From Micromonospora arborensis (GTDB taxonomy: Bacteria > Actinomycetota > Actinomycetes > Mycobacteriales > Micromonosporaceae), in assembly GCF_003205615.1 (NCBI RefSeq), contig NZ_PYBV01000017.1, positions 62,001-126,000 on the forward strand: a DNA stretch of 64,000 nucleotides, given 5' to 3'. Position numbers and translations under genes: made by a program. Below, one piece after another: positions 38,229-46,802 of the stretch; the stretch's first letter is position 1, and every line of letters begins with the position of its first letter. Below the pieces are notes generated by a model. The model ran no database searches, was not told where the DNA came from, and worked only from the letters and a program-made list of their open reading frames with translations.

Positions 38229-39623
38229 ATGAGTCAGGGCCTGGTGCCACACGATGAGCCGCGGTTGGCGTTCCCCGACCTCGTCGGGTGGTTCCTGCCT
38301 GCCGGCCAGCGCAGCCACCTGATCGGACTCGAGATGGAGTGCGGCCTGGTTCGTCCGGAGACCGGCCGGTCTGTCTCGTACGACGAACCGGGGGGCACTC
38401 GCGCCCTGCTGGAGGTGCTCCTGGAGCAGTTGCACGGCGACCCGATCCAGGAAGACGGCACGCTCGTCGGTCTCGCGCTTTCCGACGGGGCGGCGCTGAC
38501 CCTGGAGATGGCGGGCGCGATCGAATACTCCTCGGCGGCCCAGGCGACCGTGAGCGAGAGCATGGTTGCCGCCCGCCGGTGCCTCAGCATGGTGGCGCGG
38601 GCGGCCGAGCCGCTGCGGTTACGGGTGCTGACCGGCGCACACCTGCCCTTCGACGACCCGGGCGAGATCAAGTGGGCGCCCAAGTCGCGGACGAGGATCA
38701 TGCGGCACTGGTTCGCCGGGCTGGGCGACGGCGGGAGACTCGGTGATCAGGTGATGGGGCTGACGCTCTCCACGCAGGTCAGCCTGGACGCGCTCGACGA
38801 GCAGGAATACCTGGAGAAACTCCGTACGCTGCTCGGGGTTGCGCCTTTCCTCGCCGCGATCCTGGCGAACGCTCCGGCGCTCACCGGGCCACGAACCGAC
38901 GACGGGATCGTGTCCCAGCGAATGGCCTACTGGCGCCGGATCGACCCCGCGCGGTGCCAGCATCTCGCCTCGCGGCTCTACGAGGTGACGAGCCTGGCCG
39001 AGTTGGTCGAGGTGCTGACCGATCTGCCGATGATCTATCGACGCACCGCGCACGGATACGTGCCGGGCGGGTCGCGCCGCTTCGGGGAGGCGCTGCGGGA
39101 CGGGTTCGAGGACGGCACCTGGCCGACGATCGCCGACTGGAAGACCCACCTGGCGCAGGTCTGGCCGGCGATCCGGCCACGTCGGACACTCGAGACCCGG
39201 CTCCCCGACGGCCAGGCATGGGACCGGCTCGCGCTCGTTCCGGCGCTCTTCGTCGGTCTCGCGGAGGAGCCGGCGATCCGCCGGGAGGCGCTCCAGTTGG
39301 TGTCGGAGTTCCGGACGGAGGCGCTGGACCTGGTCGCCGTCAAGGCCGCGCAGGGCAGCCCGGATGGGATCAACCCGCAGATCCGCGAGGTGGCCGGGCA
39401 TCTCGTGCACCTCGCCGAGCAGGGGCTCTCCGCCCGGATCTCCCGGGGAGCCGAGCGCCCCGAGCTCATCGAATCGCTGGGGCCGGCGTTCCAGAGTGCC
39501 GTCACCGGCCGACCGCCGGCCGACGAGATCGTCGCCCGGTGGGCAGGTGAGTGGGCCCAACGACCGGACCGCTACGTGGCGGCGATGGCGGTTCCGACGG
39601 AAACAACTGATCGAATCGCGTAG
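38229..39623 (+). CDS. Plant-type glutamate-cysteine ligase family (GCS2/EgtA-like)
   Basis: 464 residues. The ATP/metal glutamates appear in HLIGLEMECGLV. A long central stretch follows the plant/alpha-proteobacterial GshA pattern: a PKSRTRIMRHW element, a QVSLDA strand, ILANAPALTG, YWRRIDPARC, then DWKTHLAQVWPAIRPR and PALFVGL. These ATP-dependent ligases join the gamma-carboxylate of Glu to an amine, normally cysteine; the actinobacterial relative EgtA does so in ergothioneine synthesis. No egtB, egtC or egtD is adjacent, so the acceptor may differ. Start ATG 38229 is 48 bases after the FGase-like gene. Confidence 0.82.
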   Translation: MSQGLVPHDEPRLAFPDLVGWFLPAGQRSHLIGLEMECGLVRPETGRSVSYDEPGGTRALLEVLLEQLHGDPIQEDGTLVGLALSDGAALTLEMAGAIEYSSAAQATVSESMVAARRCLSMVARAAEPLRLRVLTGAHLPFDDPGEIKWAPKSRTRIMRHWFAGLGDGGRLGDQVMGLTLSTQVSLDALDEQEYLEKLRTLLGVAPFLAAILANAPALTGPRTDDGIVSQRMAYWRRIDPARCQHLASRLYEVTSLAELVEVLTDLPMIYRRTAHGYVPGGSRRFGEALRDGFEDGTWPTIADWKTHLAQVWPAIRPRRTLETRLPDGQAWDRLALVPALFVGLAEEPAIRREALQLVSEFRTEALDLVAVKAAQGSPDGINPQIREVAGHLVHLAEQGLSARISRGAERPELIESLGPAFQSAVTGRPPADEIVARWAGEWAQRPDRYVAAMAVPTETTDRIA

Positions 39624-39667
39624 TCCAGGCAACGCGCATCCGTCGATACCATCGACCGGTGGCGTGC

Positions 39668-40255
39668 ATGGCTTGCTATCGCCGGGTCTACCACGAGGGC
39701 GTCGCGGCGGTTCGCGCGATCGTCGCCGGCTACGGTCCCGAGGACTGGTCGCGTACCGGACCGTGCCACCCCTGGTCGGGATTGGATTTGCTGCGTCACC
39801 TCCAGATCACTGCGGGGCAGAGCCTCGCCACGCTCGCCCACGCGTGGCGGCACGGCCCGGAGGAACTGATGACACCGGACGAGTTGGCGCTCTTCAACGA
39901 CCGCACCCTGATCTCGCTGGCGCCCGCGGAGCCGACGGCCACGCTGGCGGAGTTCGTCCGCCTGGCCGGCCGCTACCTGGTGTTGGCCTCGGCCTCGCCG
40001 GACCTGCCCTGCTACAGCTACCGGGGCCGGGTGTGGGACGTCGCGTGCAGCGTCGGGGTGCTCGCCGTCGAATGGCACATGCACGCCTGGGATCTGGCCG
40101 TCACAATCGGCGTCGAGCACCGGCCGCGGGAGCCGGCGCTCATCGTCGAGGCTTTCCGCACGGGCATGGCGTATCTGCCCGCACCCCCGACCGAGGACTG
40201 GGCAGGCCTGGTTTCGGCGGCCGGGCGGCAGTTGCGGGTAGACCAGGCGGCCTGA
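39668..40255 (+). CDS. MDMPI/DinB-fold (mycothiol-type) protein
   Basis: 195 residues from ATG 39668 (GTGG at 39658-39662 is nearby; GTG 39659 is an alternative). It has the four-helix metal-binding pattern of the mycothiol-dependent maleylpyruvate isomerase N-terminal domain: GPCHPWSGLDLLRHL early, and EWHMHAWDLAVTIG late, supplying His ligands. Members are often thiol-cofactor-dependent isomerases, hydrolases or transferases. It is the fifth gene of the gamma-glutamyl cluster and ends three bases from the convergent membrane-protein stop. Substrate unknown. Confidence 0.72.
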   Translation: MACYRRVYHEGVAAVRAIVAGYGPEDWSRTGPCHPWSGLDLLRHLQITAGQSLATLAHAWRHGPEELMTPDELALFNDRTLISLAPAEPTATLAEFVRLAGRYLVLASASPDLPCYSYRGRVWDVACSVGVLAVEWHMHAWDLAVTIGVEHRPREPALIVEAFRTGMAYLPAPPTEDWAGLVSAAGRQLRVDQAA

Positions 40256-40257
40256 CC

Positions 40258-41001
40258 CTAGACCTCGGCCGGTCGGCGGGGCTCGGGCGCGGGCGGCTGG
40301 GGATTGGCGTTGGCGAGGCGCCACAACTCCCGGAAGTGGTGCTCGAAGGCGGCCGCGACCCGTGCGTCGCGGACGCTGAACCCCCGCATCTCCCCGCGGT
40401 CGTCCACGGCGAAGCCGAGGAAGACCACCGAGGAGTCGATGACGGCGAAGTTCTCGCCTTCGAGCTCCATGCCGGGCGGATAACGCAGGAGCTTGACGTG
40501 GTAATTCTCGATCCTGGAGGCCAGGTCGATCTGTTCGTCGACCCACTGCTGGATGTCGGGGCTGCTGTTCGGCAGCCGGATCACCCGGTGCAGCGAGCGT
40601 TTCCCCGGCATCTTGCGCGCCCAGCGGATGGTGCCGGTGTAGTAGCGACGGGACTCCTCCGTCTGCTGCCCGGGGGCGGTGTCGTGCGAGAAAACGGCGT
40701 AGACGGACTTGGAACTCCGCGAAATGGCGTGCAGCGCCTCGCCGTAGAAGGCGGACGAGGAATCGTACGTGCGCAGGGGTGCTCCGCTGGCGATGGAGAC
40801 GACCCGACGCCGGGTCACGTCGAGCCAGCGGAGAAACACCAGCATGGTCAGGAAAATGAGCGGGATCGTCCAGTCCTGATTCTTGATGAAATGAAAGATA
40901 TTGTCGGCCAGGCTCACCGCCAGCGCCACGGTGAGCGCGAGGGTGATCAGCTTGGACTCGAGCGCCTCCATCCGAGACTGTTCGATCTCGTCGTTGTTCA
41001 A
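40258..41001 (-). CDS. Two-TM membrane protein with cytosolic domain, unknown function
   Basis: 247 residues. Start TTG 41001 was chosen because AAGGGAG lies seven bases upstream; ATG 40971 is possible. Two hydrophobic segments (about 18-38 and 45-60) are followed by a soluble domain with alternating strands and helices, including SVYAVFSHDT, SLHRVIRLPNSSPD and GENFAVIDSSVVFLGF. The late strand pair is reminiscent of PLD-like or signalling-effector modules, but no HKD or other catalytic motif is visible. It stands alone on its strand, opposite the gamma-glutamyl cluster, with an A+T-richer upstream region (41002-41179). Confidence 0.6.
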   Translation of the reverse strand: MNNDEIEQSRMEALESKLITLALTVALAVSLADNIFHFIKNQDWTIPLIFLTMLVFLRWLDVTRRRVVSIASGAPLRTYDSSSAFYGEALHAISRSSKSVYAVFSHDTAPGQQTEESRRYYTGTIRWARKMPGKRSLHRVIRLPNSSPDIQQWVDEQIDLASRIENYHVKLLRYPPGMELEGENFAVIDSSVVFLGFAVDDRGEMRGFSVRDARVAAAFEHHFRELWRLANANPQPPAPEPRRPAEV

Positions 41002-41179
41002 CGGAACTCCCTTCCGCGGGAAGCGCTGCGAGACGCACAGCGGAATCGGTGCGAAAAGTATCTCACGACAGCGTGATTTCAGCTCCGGACGACGGAGTCG
41101 GAAAGTGATCAGCGCCGAAGCATGATTGCGGATGGGATTTCCAAGAACGGCAATTCCATGATGTCCGTCGGCGTACGCG

Positions 41180-42175
41180 TCATGGTGCAGACCGCGCTGA
41201 GGGCACCGGCGGCGGTGCGCTGACCGGTGCGGCCACGGCCACGGCCGGGGCCTTGCGGCGCCGACGCAGCACCAGCAGCAACACCGCCACCGGTACGCCG
41301 AACGTCAGCAGCCACGGCAGCAGCGCCCCCAGCACGGTGAGCAGGACGGTCAACGAGGCGACGAACGCTTTCCAACTGCCGGTCAGCCCGGCCAGGAAGC
41401 CGGTCTCTTCCTTCTCGGGGGTGTCTTTGGCCGCCGGCCCCGCGAGCGTCACGGTGATCGTGGAGAGGGCGGTCAGGTCGGCCAGTCGCCGTTTCTTGGC
41501 TTCCAACGACGCCAGATCGGCCTCGCGGCGACCCAGCTCGTTCTCCAACGACACCAGATCGGTGATCGAGGTGGCGCGGGCCAGCAACTTGCGGGCACTC
41601 TCCACCCTGGCCCGCTGACTGATGATGCGGGCGTCCAGGTCGACGATCGCCTCCGTGGCGTCCTCGGTGCTGATCTCCCGGCTCTGCTGACGGCCGAGCT
41701 TCGAGATCTCGTCCACCACACCGGTGAACTTCGCGGCCGGCACCCGCAGCTGCAACTCCGCCACCGCGTCGGCCTGGGCGCTGCGCCGCTGGTCACCACC
41801 GACGAAGCCGCCGGCCCGGGTCACCAGGGCGGTGACCTCACGGGCGGTGGCGTCCACATCGTCCACCTGCACCCGCATCGATCCGGTGTAGATGATCGCC
41901 CGCTGGTCGACCCGCAGGTCCGGTGGCGCGGCACCACCATTCTGCGGTGCCCCGGCCCGGTCCTCCTGCGGTGCTCCGGCCCCGGCCGCCTCGGGTTTTC
42001 CGAGCAGGCCGTCCTTGTCCGCACCGCCGTTCGCCGCCGCCGGGCCGTCGGCACTCGTGCCCGCCGTATCCTGCGACCCGCTGTCACCGGCTCCGCACCC
42101 CGTGAGGACCAGCGCCGCCGCCAGTGCCGTGGCCGCCAGCAGTGCGCTGCGGCGTCGTACCGCCTGTCCGTCCAT
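41180..42175 (-). CDS. DUF4349 lipoprotein
   Basis: 331 residues from ATG 42175 (GGAG upstream; ATG 42196 is also open). A signal peptide ends in the lipobox LTGC, so the protein is probably lipid-anchored. A disordered linker leads to the DUF4349 domain (IIYTGSMRVQVDDVDATAREV, then VTRAGGFVGGDQ), a coiled coil (SARKLLARATSITDLVSLENEL) and a C-terminal TM helix pair ending in basic residues. It is anchored at both ends, a known layout for the family, whose function is not established. It is divergent from the MBL hydrolase gene. Confidence 0.88.
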   Translation of the reverse strand: MDGQAVRRRSALLAATALAAALVLTGCGAGDSGSQDTAGTSADGPAAANGGADKDGLLGKPEAAGAGAPQEDRAGAPQNGGAAPPDLRVDQRAIIYTGSMRVQVDDVDATAREVTALVTRAGGFVGGDQRRSAQADAVAELQLRVPAAKFTGVVDEISKLGRQQSREISTEDATEAIVDLDARIISQRARVESARKLLARATSITDLVSLENELGRREADLASLEAKKRRLADLTALSTITVTLAGPAAKDTPEKEETGFLAGLTGSWKAFVASLTVLLTVLGALLPWLLTFGVPVAVLLLVLRRRRKAPAVAVAAPVSAPPPVPSARSAP

Positions 42176-42289
42176 CCCCGCTCCCATCGTCGTCATCCGG
42201 TGTGGCGATAGCTCGGACGCGGCGCACGCGTCGGCTGGTTCCGGCAGACTGCGCTGAGGACGTCACGATTCGATAATCGAGGAGTCACG

Positions 42290-42922
42290 ATGCGGCTCAC
42301 CAAGTACGCCCACTCCTGCCTCCGGGTGGAACACGACGGGGGAGTGCTCGTCGTCGACCCGGGGATGTTCAGCGACCCCGCGGTGGCGTTGGACGGTGTG
42401 GACGCGGTGCTGATCACCCATGAACACCCCGACCACCTGGACGTGGCGGCGGTGCGCCTGCAGCTCGACCGGCGGCCGTTCCCGATCCACGGGCCCGCCT
42501 CGCTCGCCGGGGTGCTGGGCGACGCGGCCGAGGCGTTGCGCCCGGTCACCGTCGGTGAGTCGTTCACCGCCGCCGGGGTCGCCGTCCGCGCGTACGGGGG
42601 GCGGCACGCGGTGATCCACCCGGACATCCCGGTGGTGGACAACCTCGGTTACCTGATCAATGACGTGGTCTACCACCCCGGTGACGCCCTGGTGGTGCCC
42701 GAGGAGACACCCGTCGACACGCTCTTCGCGCCGATCCACGCACCCTGGTCGAAGTTCTCCGAGGTGGTCGACTTCATCCGCGCGGTCGCGCCGCGGCGCG
42801 CGTACGCCCTGCACGACGCCCTGCTCAACGACAACGGGCTGGGCGTGCTCGACCGGCAGTACGCCGCGCTGTCCGGCACCGAATACCAGCGGCTGGAGCC
42901 CGGTAGCCGGGTGGACGTCTGA
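42290..42922 (+). CDS. MBL-fold metal-dependent hydrolase (UlaG-like)
   Basis: 210 residues with the metallo-beta-lactamase metal motif HEHPDH (about residue 44), an early CLRVEHDGGVLVVDPG strand pair, and late His residues in VVYHPGDAL, APIHAPW and ALHDALL. This is the compact UlaG-type branch, often of unknown substrate. The stop is four bases before the ATG of the next gene, suggesting co-transcription. Confidence 0.88.
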   Translation: MRLTKYAHSCLRVEHDGGVLVVDPGMFSDPAVALDGVDAVLITHEHPDHLDVAAVRLQLDRRPFPIHGPASLAGVLGDAAEALRPVTVGESFTAAGVAVRAYGGRHAVIHPDIPVVDNLGYLINDVVYHPGDALVVPEETPVDTLFAPIHAPWSKFSEVVDFIRAVAPRRAYALHDALLNDNGLGVLDRQYAALSGTEYQRLEPGSRVDV

Positions 42923-42926
42923 AACG

Positions 42927-43910
42927 ATGCCCGGCCCCTCAGCGGAGCTGGTGCAGCAGCTCTACCGCATCCCACCGGACCGGTTCGTGGCCGCCCGGGA
43001 CGCCGCCGTGGCCGACGCCCGCCGTGCCGGCGACCAGAGCACCGCCCGACAACTGGCCCGGCTACGTCGCCCGACGGTGGCCGCCTGGCTGGTGAACCTG
43101 CTCGCCATTCGACGCCCGGAGCTGGTAACCGACCTGGTGCAGCTCGCCGATGCACTGCGGGCCGCCCAGCGGGAGCTGCGCGGGCCCCGGCTGCGGGAGC
43201 TGTCCGCGCAGCGCCGGGCGGTGGTCGCCGCCCTGGTCGCCGAGATCCGCAAGCTCGCCGCGGCGGAGCCGGACTCGCCACCGGCCGGCCGGTTGCCCCT
43301 GGCCGAGGTGGAGGCGACCCTGAACGCGGCGTTCTCCGACGTCGAGGTCGCCGAACAGGTGCGCGCGGGGCGCCTGCTGCGGGCGGCCAGCTACGCCGGC
43401 TTCGGTGAGGTGCCCCGGCCACAGCTGCGGCTGGTCACCGACGATGACGAGGAACCGGCGGCGGAACGCCCCGCCCGGCGGCCCGGTGCCCAGCGAGGGC
43501 GTCGGGAGGACACGCCCCGCACGGACCGGGCGGCGGAGCGCGCCGAGCAGGCCGAGCGGGCTGCGCAGCGGGCGGCCCGCGCCGAGCGGGCCCGGCAGCG
43601 CCGTGCCCTGGACCGGGAGCTTGCCAAGGCCCAGGCCGACCAGGAGCGCGCGGAGGCCGAGTTGACCCAGGCGACCGGGCAGGAGCGGGACGGCGCTTCC
43701 GTACTCGATCGGATCGAGGCCGAACTGGCCGAGCTGGAGCGGCGGCGCGCGGTCGCCGAGCAGGATCTCAGCCGGGCCAAGCTCGCTCGGCGTGCCGCCG
43801 AGCGTGCGGTCACCGTGGCCCGGCGCCGGGCGGGTGAGGTCGAGGCGGCGGTCGAGGCGCTGGCGGCCGAAGAGGGGGATGCGGACGCGGGGGGTGGCGC
43901 GGCAGACTGA
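42927..43910 (+). CDS. Hypothetical coiled-coil protein
   Basis: 327 residues. The N-terminal 150 residues are helical and start with AELVQQLYRIPPDRFVAARD, a pattern I have seen only in uncharacterised actinobacterial proteins. The second half is Arg/Glu/Ala-rich and forms a long predicted coiled coil (about 200-310). There is no signal peptide or TM segment. It lies four bases after the MBL hydrolase gene. Confidence 0.7.
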   Translation: MPGPSAELVQQLYRIPPDRFVAARDAAVADARRAGDQSTARQLARLRRPTVAAWLVNLLAIRRPELVTDLVQLADALRAAQRELRGPRLRELSAQRRAVVAALVAEIRKLAAAEPDSPPAGRLPLAEVEATLNAAFSDVEVAEQVRAGRLLRAASYAGFGEVPRPQLRLVTDDDEEPAAERPARRPGAQRGRREDTPRTDRAAERAEQAERAAQRAARAERARQRRALDRELAKAQADQERAEAELTQATGQERDGASVLDRIEAELAELERRRAVAEQDLSRAKLARRAAERAVTVARRRAGEVEAAVEALAAEEGDADAGGGAAD

Positions 43911-44011
43911 CCATCGATGGGCGACGACGAGTGTGCGGACCGTCCACGGCGGGTGACCCTGGATCGGGGCGTCGTGGTCGACGGGTTGGGTTGCCCGAGG
44001 AGGGCGCTCGG

Positions 44012-44746
44012 ATGACACCGGAACAGATCGCCGCCGCCAGCAAGCCGGTCGTGCTCGACCTGGGCGACGCGTTCAGCCGGGATTCGACCACGCTGCGCCG
44101 GGCCCGGCTGCTCGGCATCTCCGGCTGGGCGTTCTACATCAGTGGCCGGGCTGGCGCGCTCGGCGATGTACGGGCGGAGACGGCCGCCGCCGCCCTCGGT
44201 TTCATCGCCCCGGACGCGGTCGCGGACGGTTGGGACGCCGCGGCCCGGATTGTCCCGCCGTTCGAGGTGGCCGCCGCCAGCCTCGCCGAGTGCTGCCGAT
44301 GGGGCTCGCAGCAGCTCGACGCCCTGCCCAACACCGAGCGTCTGGCGGCACTCGTCGAGCGGGCGGTGGTGGCGGCGGACGCCAGTGGGATGCCGCTCTT
44401 CGCCGCGTGGCGGGCCGTGCCGCTGCCGGATCTCTCTCCGGGCGCCCGGAGCGCCGCGGGGCTGCGACTGCTCCGGGAATACTTCACCGGCGCCTACCTG
44501 CTGGCGGTGCGCGCCGCCGGGATGACCCCGTTGGAGGCTGTGCTCTCCGGGCCGGAGGGGGAGGCGGGGGCCGTGGCCTGCGGCTGGTCACCGCCGTACC
44601 CGCCGATCGGGCCCTTGGTGCGTCGGCGGCTGTGGGCAGAGGCGGTGACCAACCGTCTCGTCGCGCCGGCGTTCACCGCCCTCGGCCCCGCGGACGGCGC
44701 CGAGCTGGTGGAGCTGCTGCACCGCACCCGGGCCGACCTCGCCTGA
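44012..44746 (+). CDS. SCO6745/SalK-like helical protein
   Basis: 244 residues from ATG 44012, with GAGGAGGG at 43997-44003. The sequence is mostly helical with a SWSPPYPPIGPLVRRRLW-like segment near residue 185-205, resembling the actinobacterial SCO6745/SalK group. The assignment is by general pattern and is tentative. The role of the family is unknown. It is followed by about 90 bases and then a convergent GGCT gene. Confidence 0.55.
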   Translation: MTPEQIAAASKPVVLDLGDAFSRDSTTLRRARLLGISGWAFYISGRAGALGDVRAETAAAALGFIAPDAVADGWDAAARIVPPFEVAAASLAECCRWGSQQLDALPNTERLAALVERAVVAADASGMPLFAAWRAVPLPDLSPGARSAAGLRLLREYFTGAYLLAVRAAGMTPLEAVLSGPEGEAGAVACGWSPPYPPIGPLVRRRLWAEAVTNRLVAPAFTALGPADGAELVELLHRTRADLA

Positions 44747-44836
44747 GCCGCTGGTGTGTGATTGACGACGCCGGTCGAGCCCGAGCGGCGAGCCGGTCGA
44801 CGGCGGTAGCAGACTGGAGGCGTGCGATACGCGCTG

Positions 44837-45292
44837 CTACGCCGACGCGGTGCCGGTGGGGCGGGACCGCAGCTCCGTGACGTAGTCGTCCGGGGCGCCG
44901 GCCTTCTCGGCGGCGTTCGCGATCTCGGAGAGATACCACGAGGTCGGCAGGCCGCCCTCGTACCCGTTGAAGACGTAGATCCACGCGGTCACGTCACCGT
45001 CGAGGGTGGAGACCCGGACGTGCAGCTTGCGGTACGTGCCGGCGGTCACACCCTCGATCTCGTCGAGCTGGCCCGCGTCGTACGGGTGGATGTCGTAGAG
45101 CGCCACGAAGACCCGCTCACCGGGCGCCTCGACCAGGGTGCTCACCGCGCCCTCCCAGCCGATCACGTCCGCCCCGGCGAAGGTCAGCCGCCAGCCCTCC
45201 AGCCAGCCGGTGCCCACCATTGGCGAATGCGGACAGTAGGCACGCATCCGGGCGGGGTCGAGATTTGAGCCGTAGGCGGCGTGATGACGCAC
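44837..45292 (-). CDS. Gamma-glutamylcyclotransferase (AIG2-like)
   Basis: 151 residues, normal for the small GGCT fold. YGSNLDPARM (about 7-16) is the substrate loop, and the family Glu probably lies in LDEIEG (about residue 79), followed by TYRK. It likely cleaves gamma-glutamyl amines to 5-oxoproline. This is the second GGCT-type protein in the window (the first is at 36300). It is divergent from the LpdA-like gene with a 106-base shared promoter region. Confidence 0.85.
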   Translation of the reverse strand: MRHHAAYGSNLDPARMRAYCPHSPMVGTGWLEGWRLTFAGADVIGWEGAVSTLVEAPGERVFVALYDIHPYDAGQLDEIEGVTAGTYRKLHVRVSTLDGDVTAWIYVFNGYEGGLPTSWYLSEIANAAEKAGAPDDYVTELRSRPTGTASA

Positions 45293-45398
45293 GGCGATGA
45301 CGATAGCCCGGCGGACGGGTGGGGGAGAATACGACAGTGCGTGTCGAATGCGCTCGGGAGAAGAAAGTCACTGTGAGTATGAACGAAGGGCGAACGCT

Positions 45399-46802
45399 GT
45401 GAGCCGGATCGTGATCATCGGTGGGGGGCCGGCCGGGTACGAGGCGGCGCTGGTCGCCGCCCAGCTGGACGCCGATGTCACCGTGGTGGAGGCCGACGGC
45501 GCGGGCGGAGCGTGTGTGCTCTCCGACTGTGTGCCGTCGAAGACCTTCATCGCCAGCTCGGGGGTGGTCACCGGCTACCGGGACACCGAGGAGTTCGGGG
45601 TGCACTCGGACGGCCTGGAGGCGGTCACCGTCGACGCGCGGGCGGTGCACGAGCGGGTCAAGCGGCTGGCCCTGGCGCAGTCCGCCGACATCCACGCCAA
45701 GCTGCTCAAGGCGGGGGTCACCTTCGTGGCCGGCACCGCCCGGCTCGGTGAGGACGCCCTCGGGCACACCCACCGGGTGGTCGTCACCCCCGCCGACGGC
45801 GGCGAGGAATACTCGATCGCCGCGTCCACCGTGCTGGTGGCCACCGGCTCGACCCCCCGCCAGTTGCCCACCGCCGTCCCCGACGGCGAGCGCATCCTGA
45901 CCTGGCGCCAGGTGTACGACCTGCCGGAGCTGCCCGAGCACCTGATCGTGGTCGGCTCGGGTGTGACCGGGGCGGAGTTCGCCAGCGCGTACCTGGCCAT
46001 GGGGGTCGAGGTCACCCTGGTCTCCAGCCGGGATCGGGTGATGCCGCACGAGGACGCCGATGCCGCGTCCGCCATCGAGCGGGTGTTCCGCAACCGGGGG
46101 ATGGAGATCCTCAACAACTCCCGGGCCGACGCGGTCCGGCGTACCGCCGACGGCGTCGAGGTGGAGCTCTCCGACGGCCGCAAGGTCACCGGCTCGCACG
46201 CCTTGATCACGGTCGGTTCGATCCCGAACACCGCCAACCTGGGCCTGACCGAGTACGGCGTCGAGCTGGGCCGGGGCGGCTATGTGACCGTCGACCGGGC
46301 CTCCCGGACCAACGTGCCCGGCATCTACGCGGCCGGCGACTGCACCGGTGTGTTGCTGCTGGCCAGCGTCGCCGCCATGCAGGGTCGGATCGCCATGTGG
46401 CACGCCCTCGGCGAGGCGGTCCGCCCGCTGCGGTTGCGTACCGTCGCGGCGAACGTCTTCACCGACCCGGAGCTGGCCACCGTGGGTGTCTCGCAGGACG
46501 AGGTGGACGCGGGCAAGGTGCCGGCCCGGCAGGTGATGCTGCCGCTGTCCGGCAACGCCCGGGCGAAGATGGACGACCTCCCCGACGGCTTCGTGAAGCT
46601 GTTCTGCCGACCCGCCAGCGGTCAGGTGATCGGCGGCGTGGTGGTCGCCCCGAAGGCCAGCGAGCTGATCCTGCCCATCACCATGGCGGTGGAGAACAAC
46701 CTCACGGTCAACGAGCTGGCCCAGACCATCACCATCTACCCGAGCCTCTCCGGCTCGATCACCGAGGCAGCGCGCCAGCTGATGCTCCACGAACTGGAGT
46801 GA
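45399..46802 (+). CDS. LpdA-like NAD(P)H-quinone dehydrogenase
   Basis: 467 residues from GTG 45399, with GAAGGG at 45385-45390; the open frame extends upstream to 45297 but that part lacks coding character. FAD site IIGGGPAGYEAALVA at the N-terminus, redox pair C-x4-C in GACVLSDCVPSKT, NAD site IVVGSGVTGAEFASAY, and the dimerisation domain at the end. The His of the HP motif used by true lipoamide dehydrogenases is Tyr here (IYPSLSGSITEAA), as in mycobacterial LpdA (Rv3303c), which reduces quinones. The end overlaps the convergent DUF998 gene by 44 bases. Confidence 0.88.
   Translation: MSRIVIIGGGPAGYEAALVAAQLDADVTVVEADGAGGACVLSDCVPSKTFIASSGVVTGYRDTEEFGVHSDGLEAVTVDARAVHERVKRLALAQSADIHAKLLKAGVTFVAGTARLGEDALGHTHRVVVTPADGGEEYSIAASTVLVATGSTPRQLPTAVPDGERILTWRQVYDLPELPEHLIVVGSGVTGAEFASAYLAMGVEVTLVSSRDRVMPHEDADAASAIERVFRNRGMEILNNSRADAVRRTADGVEVELSDGRKVTGSHALITVGSIPNTANLGLTEYGVELGRGGYVTVDRASRTNVPGIYAAGDCTGVLLLASVAAMQGRIAMWHALGEAVRPLRLRTVAANVFTDPELATVGVSQDEVDAGKVPARQVMLPLSGNARAKMDDLPDGFVKLFCRPASGQVIGGVVVAPKASELILPITMAVENNLTVNELAQTITIYPSLSGSITEAARQLMLHELE

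Noticed and set aside
35008..40255. Ergothioneine biosynthesis operon
   Set aside because: Only the GCS2/EgtA-like ligase fits. Genes resembling egtB, egtC, egtD or egtE are absent from the cluster.
45297..45398. N-terminal extension of the LpdA-like protein
   Set aside because: The FAD-binding strand begins right after GTG 45399, which has GAAGGG upstream. The extension looks non-coding.
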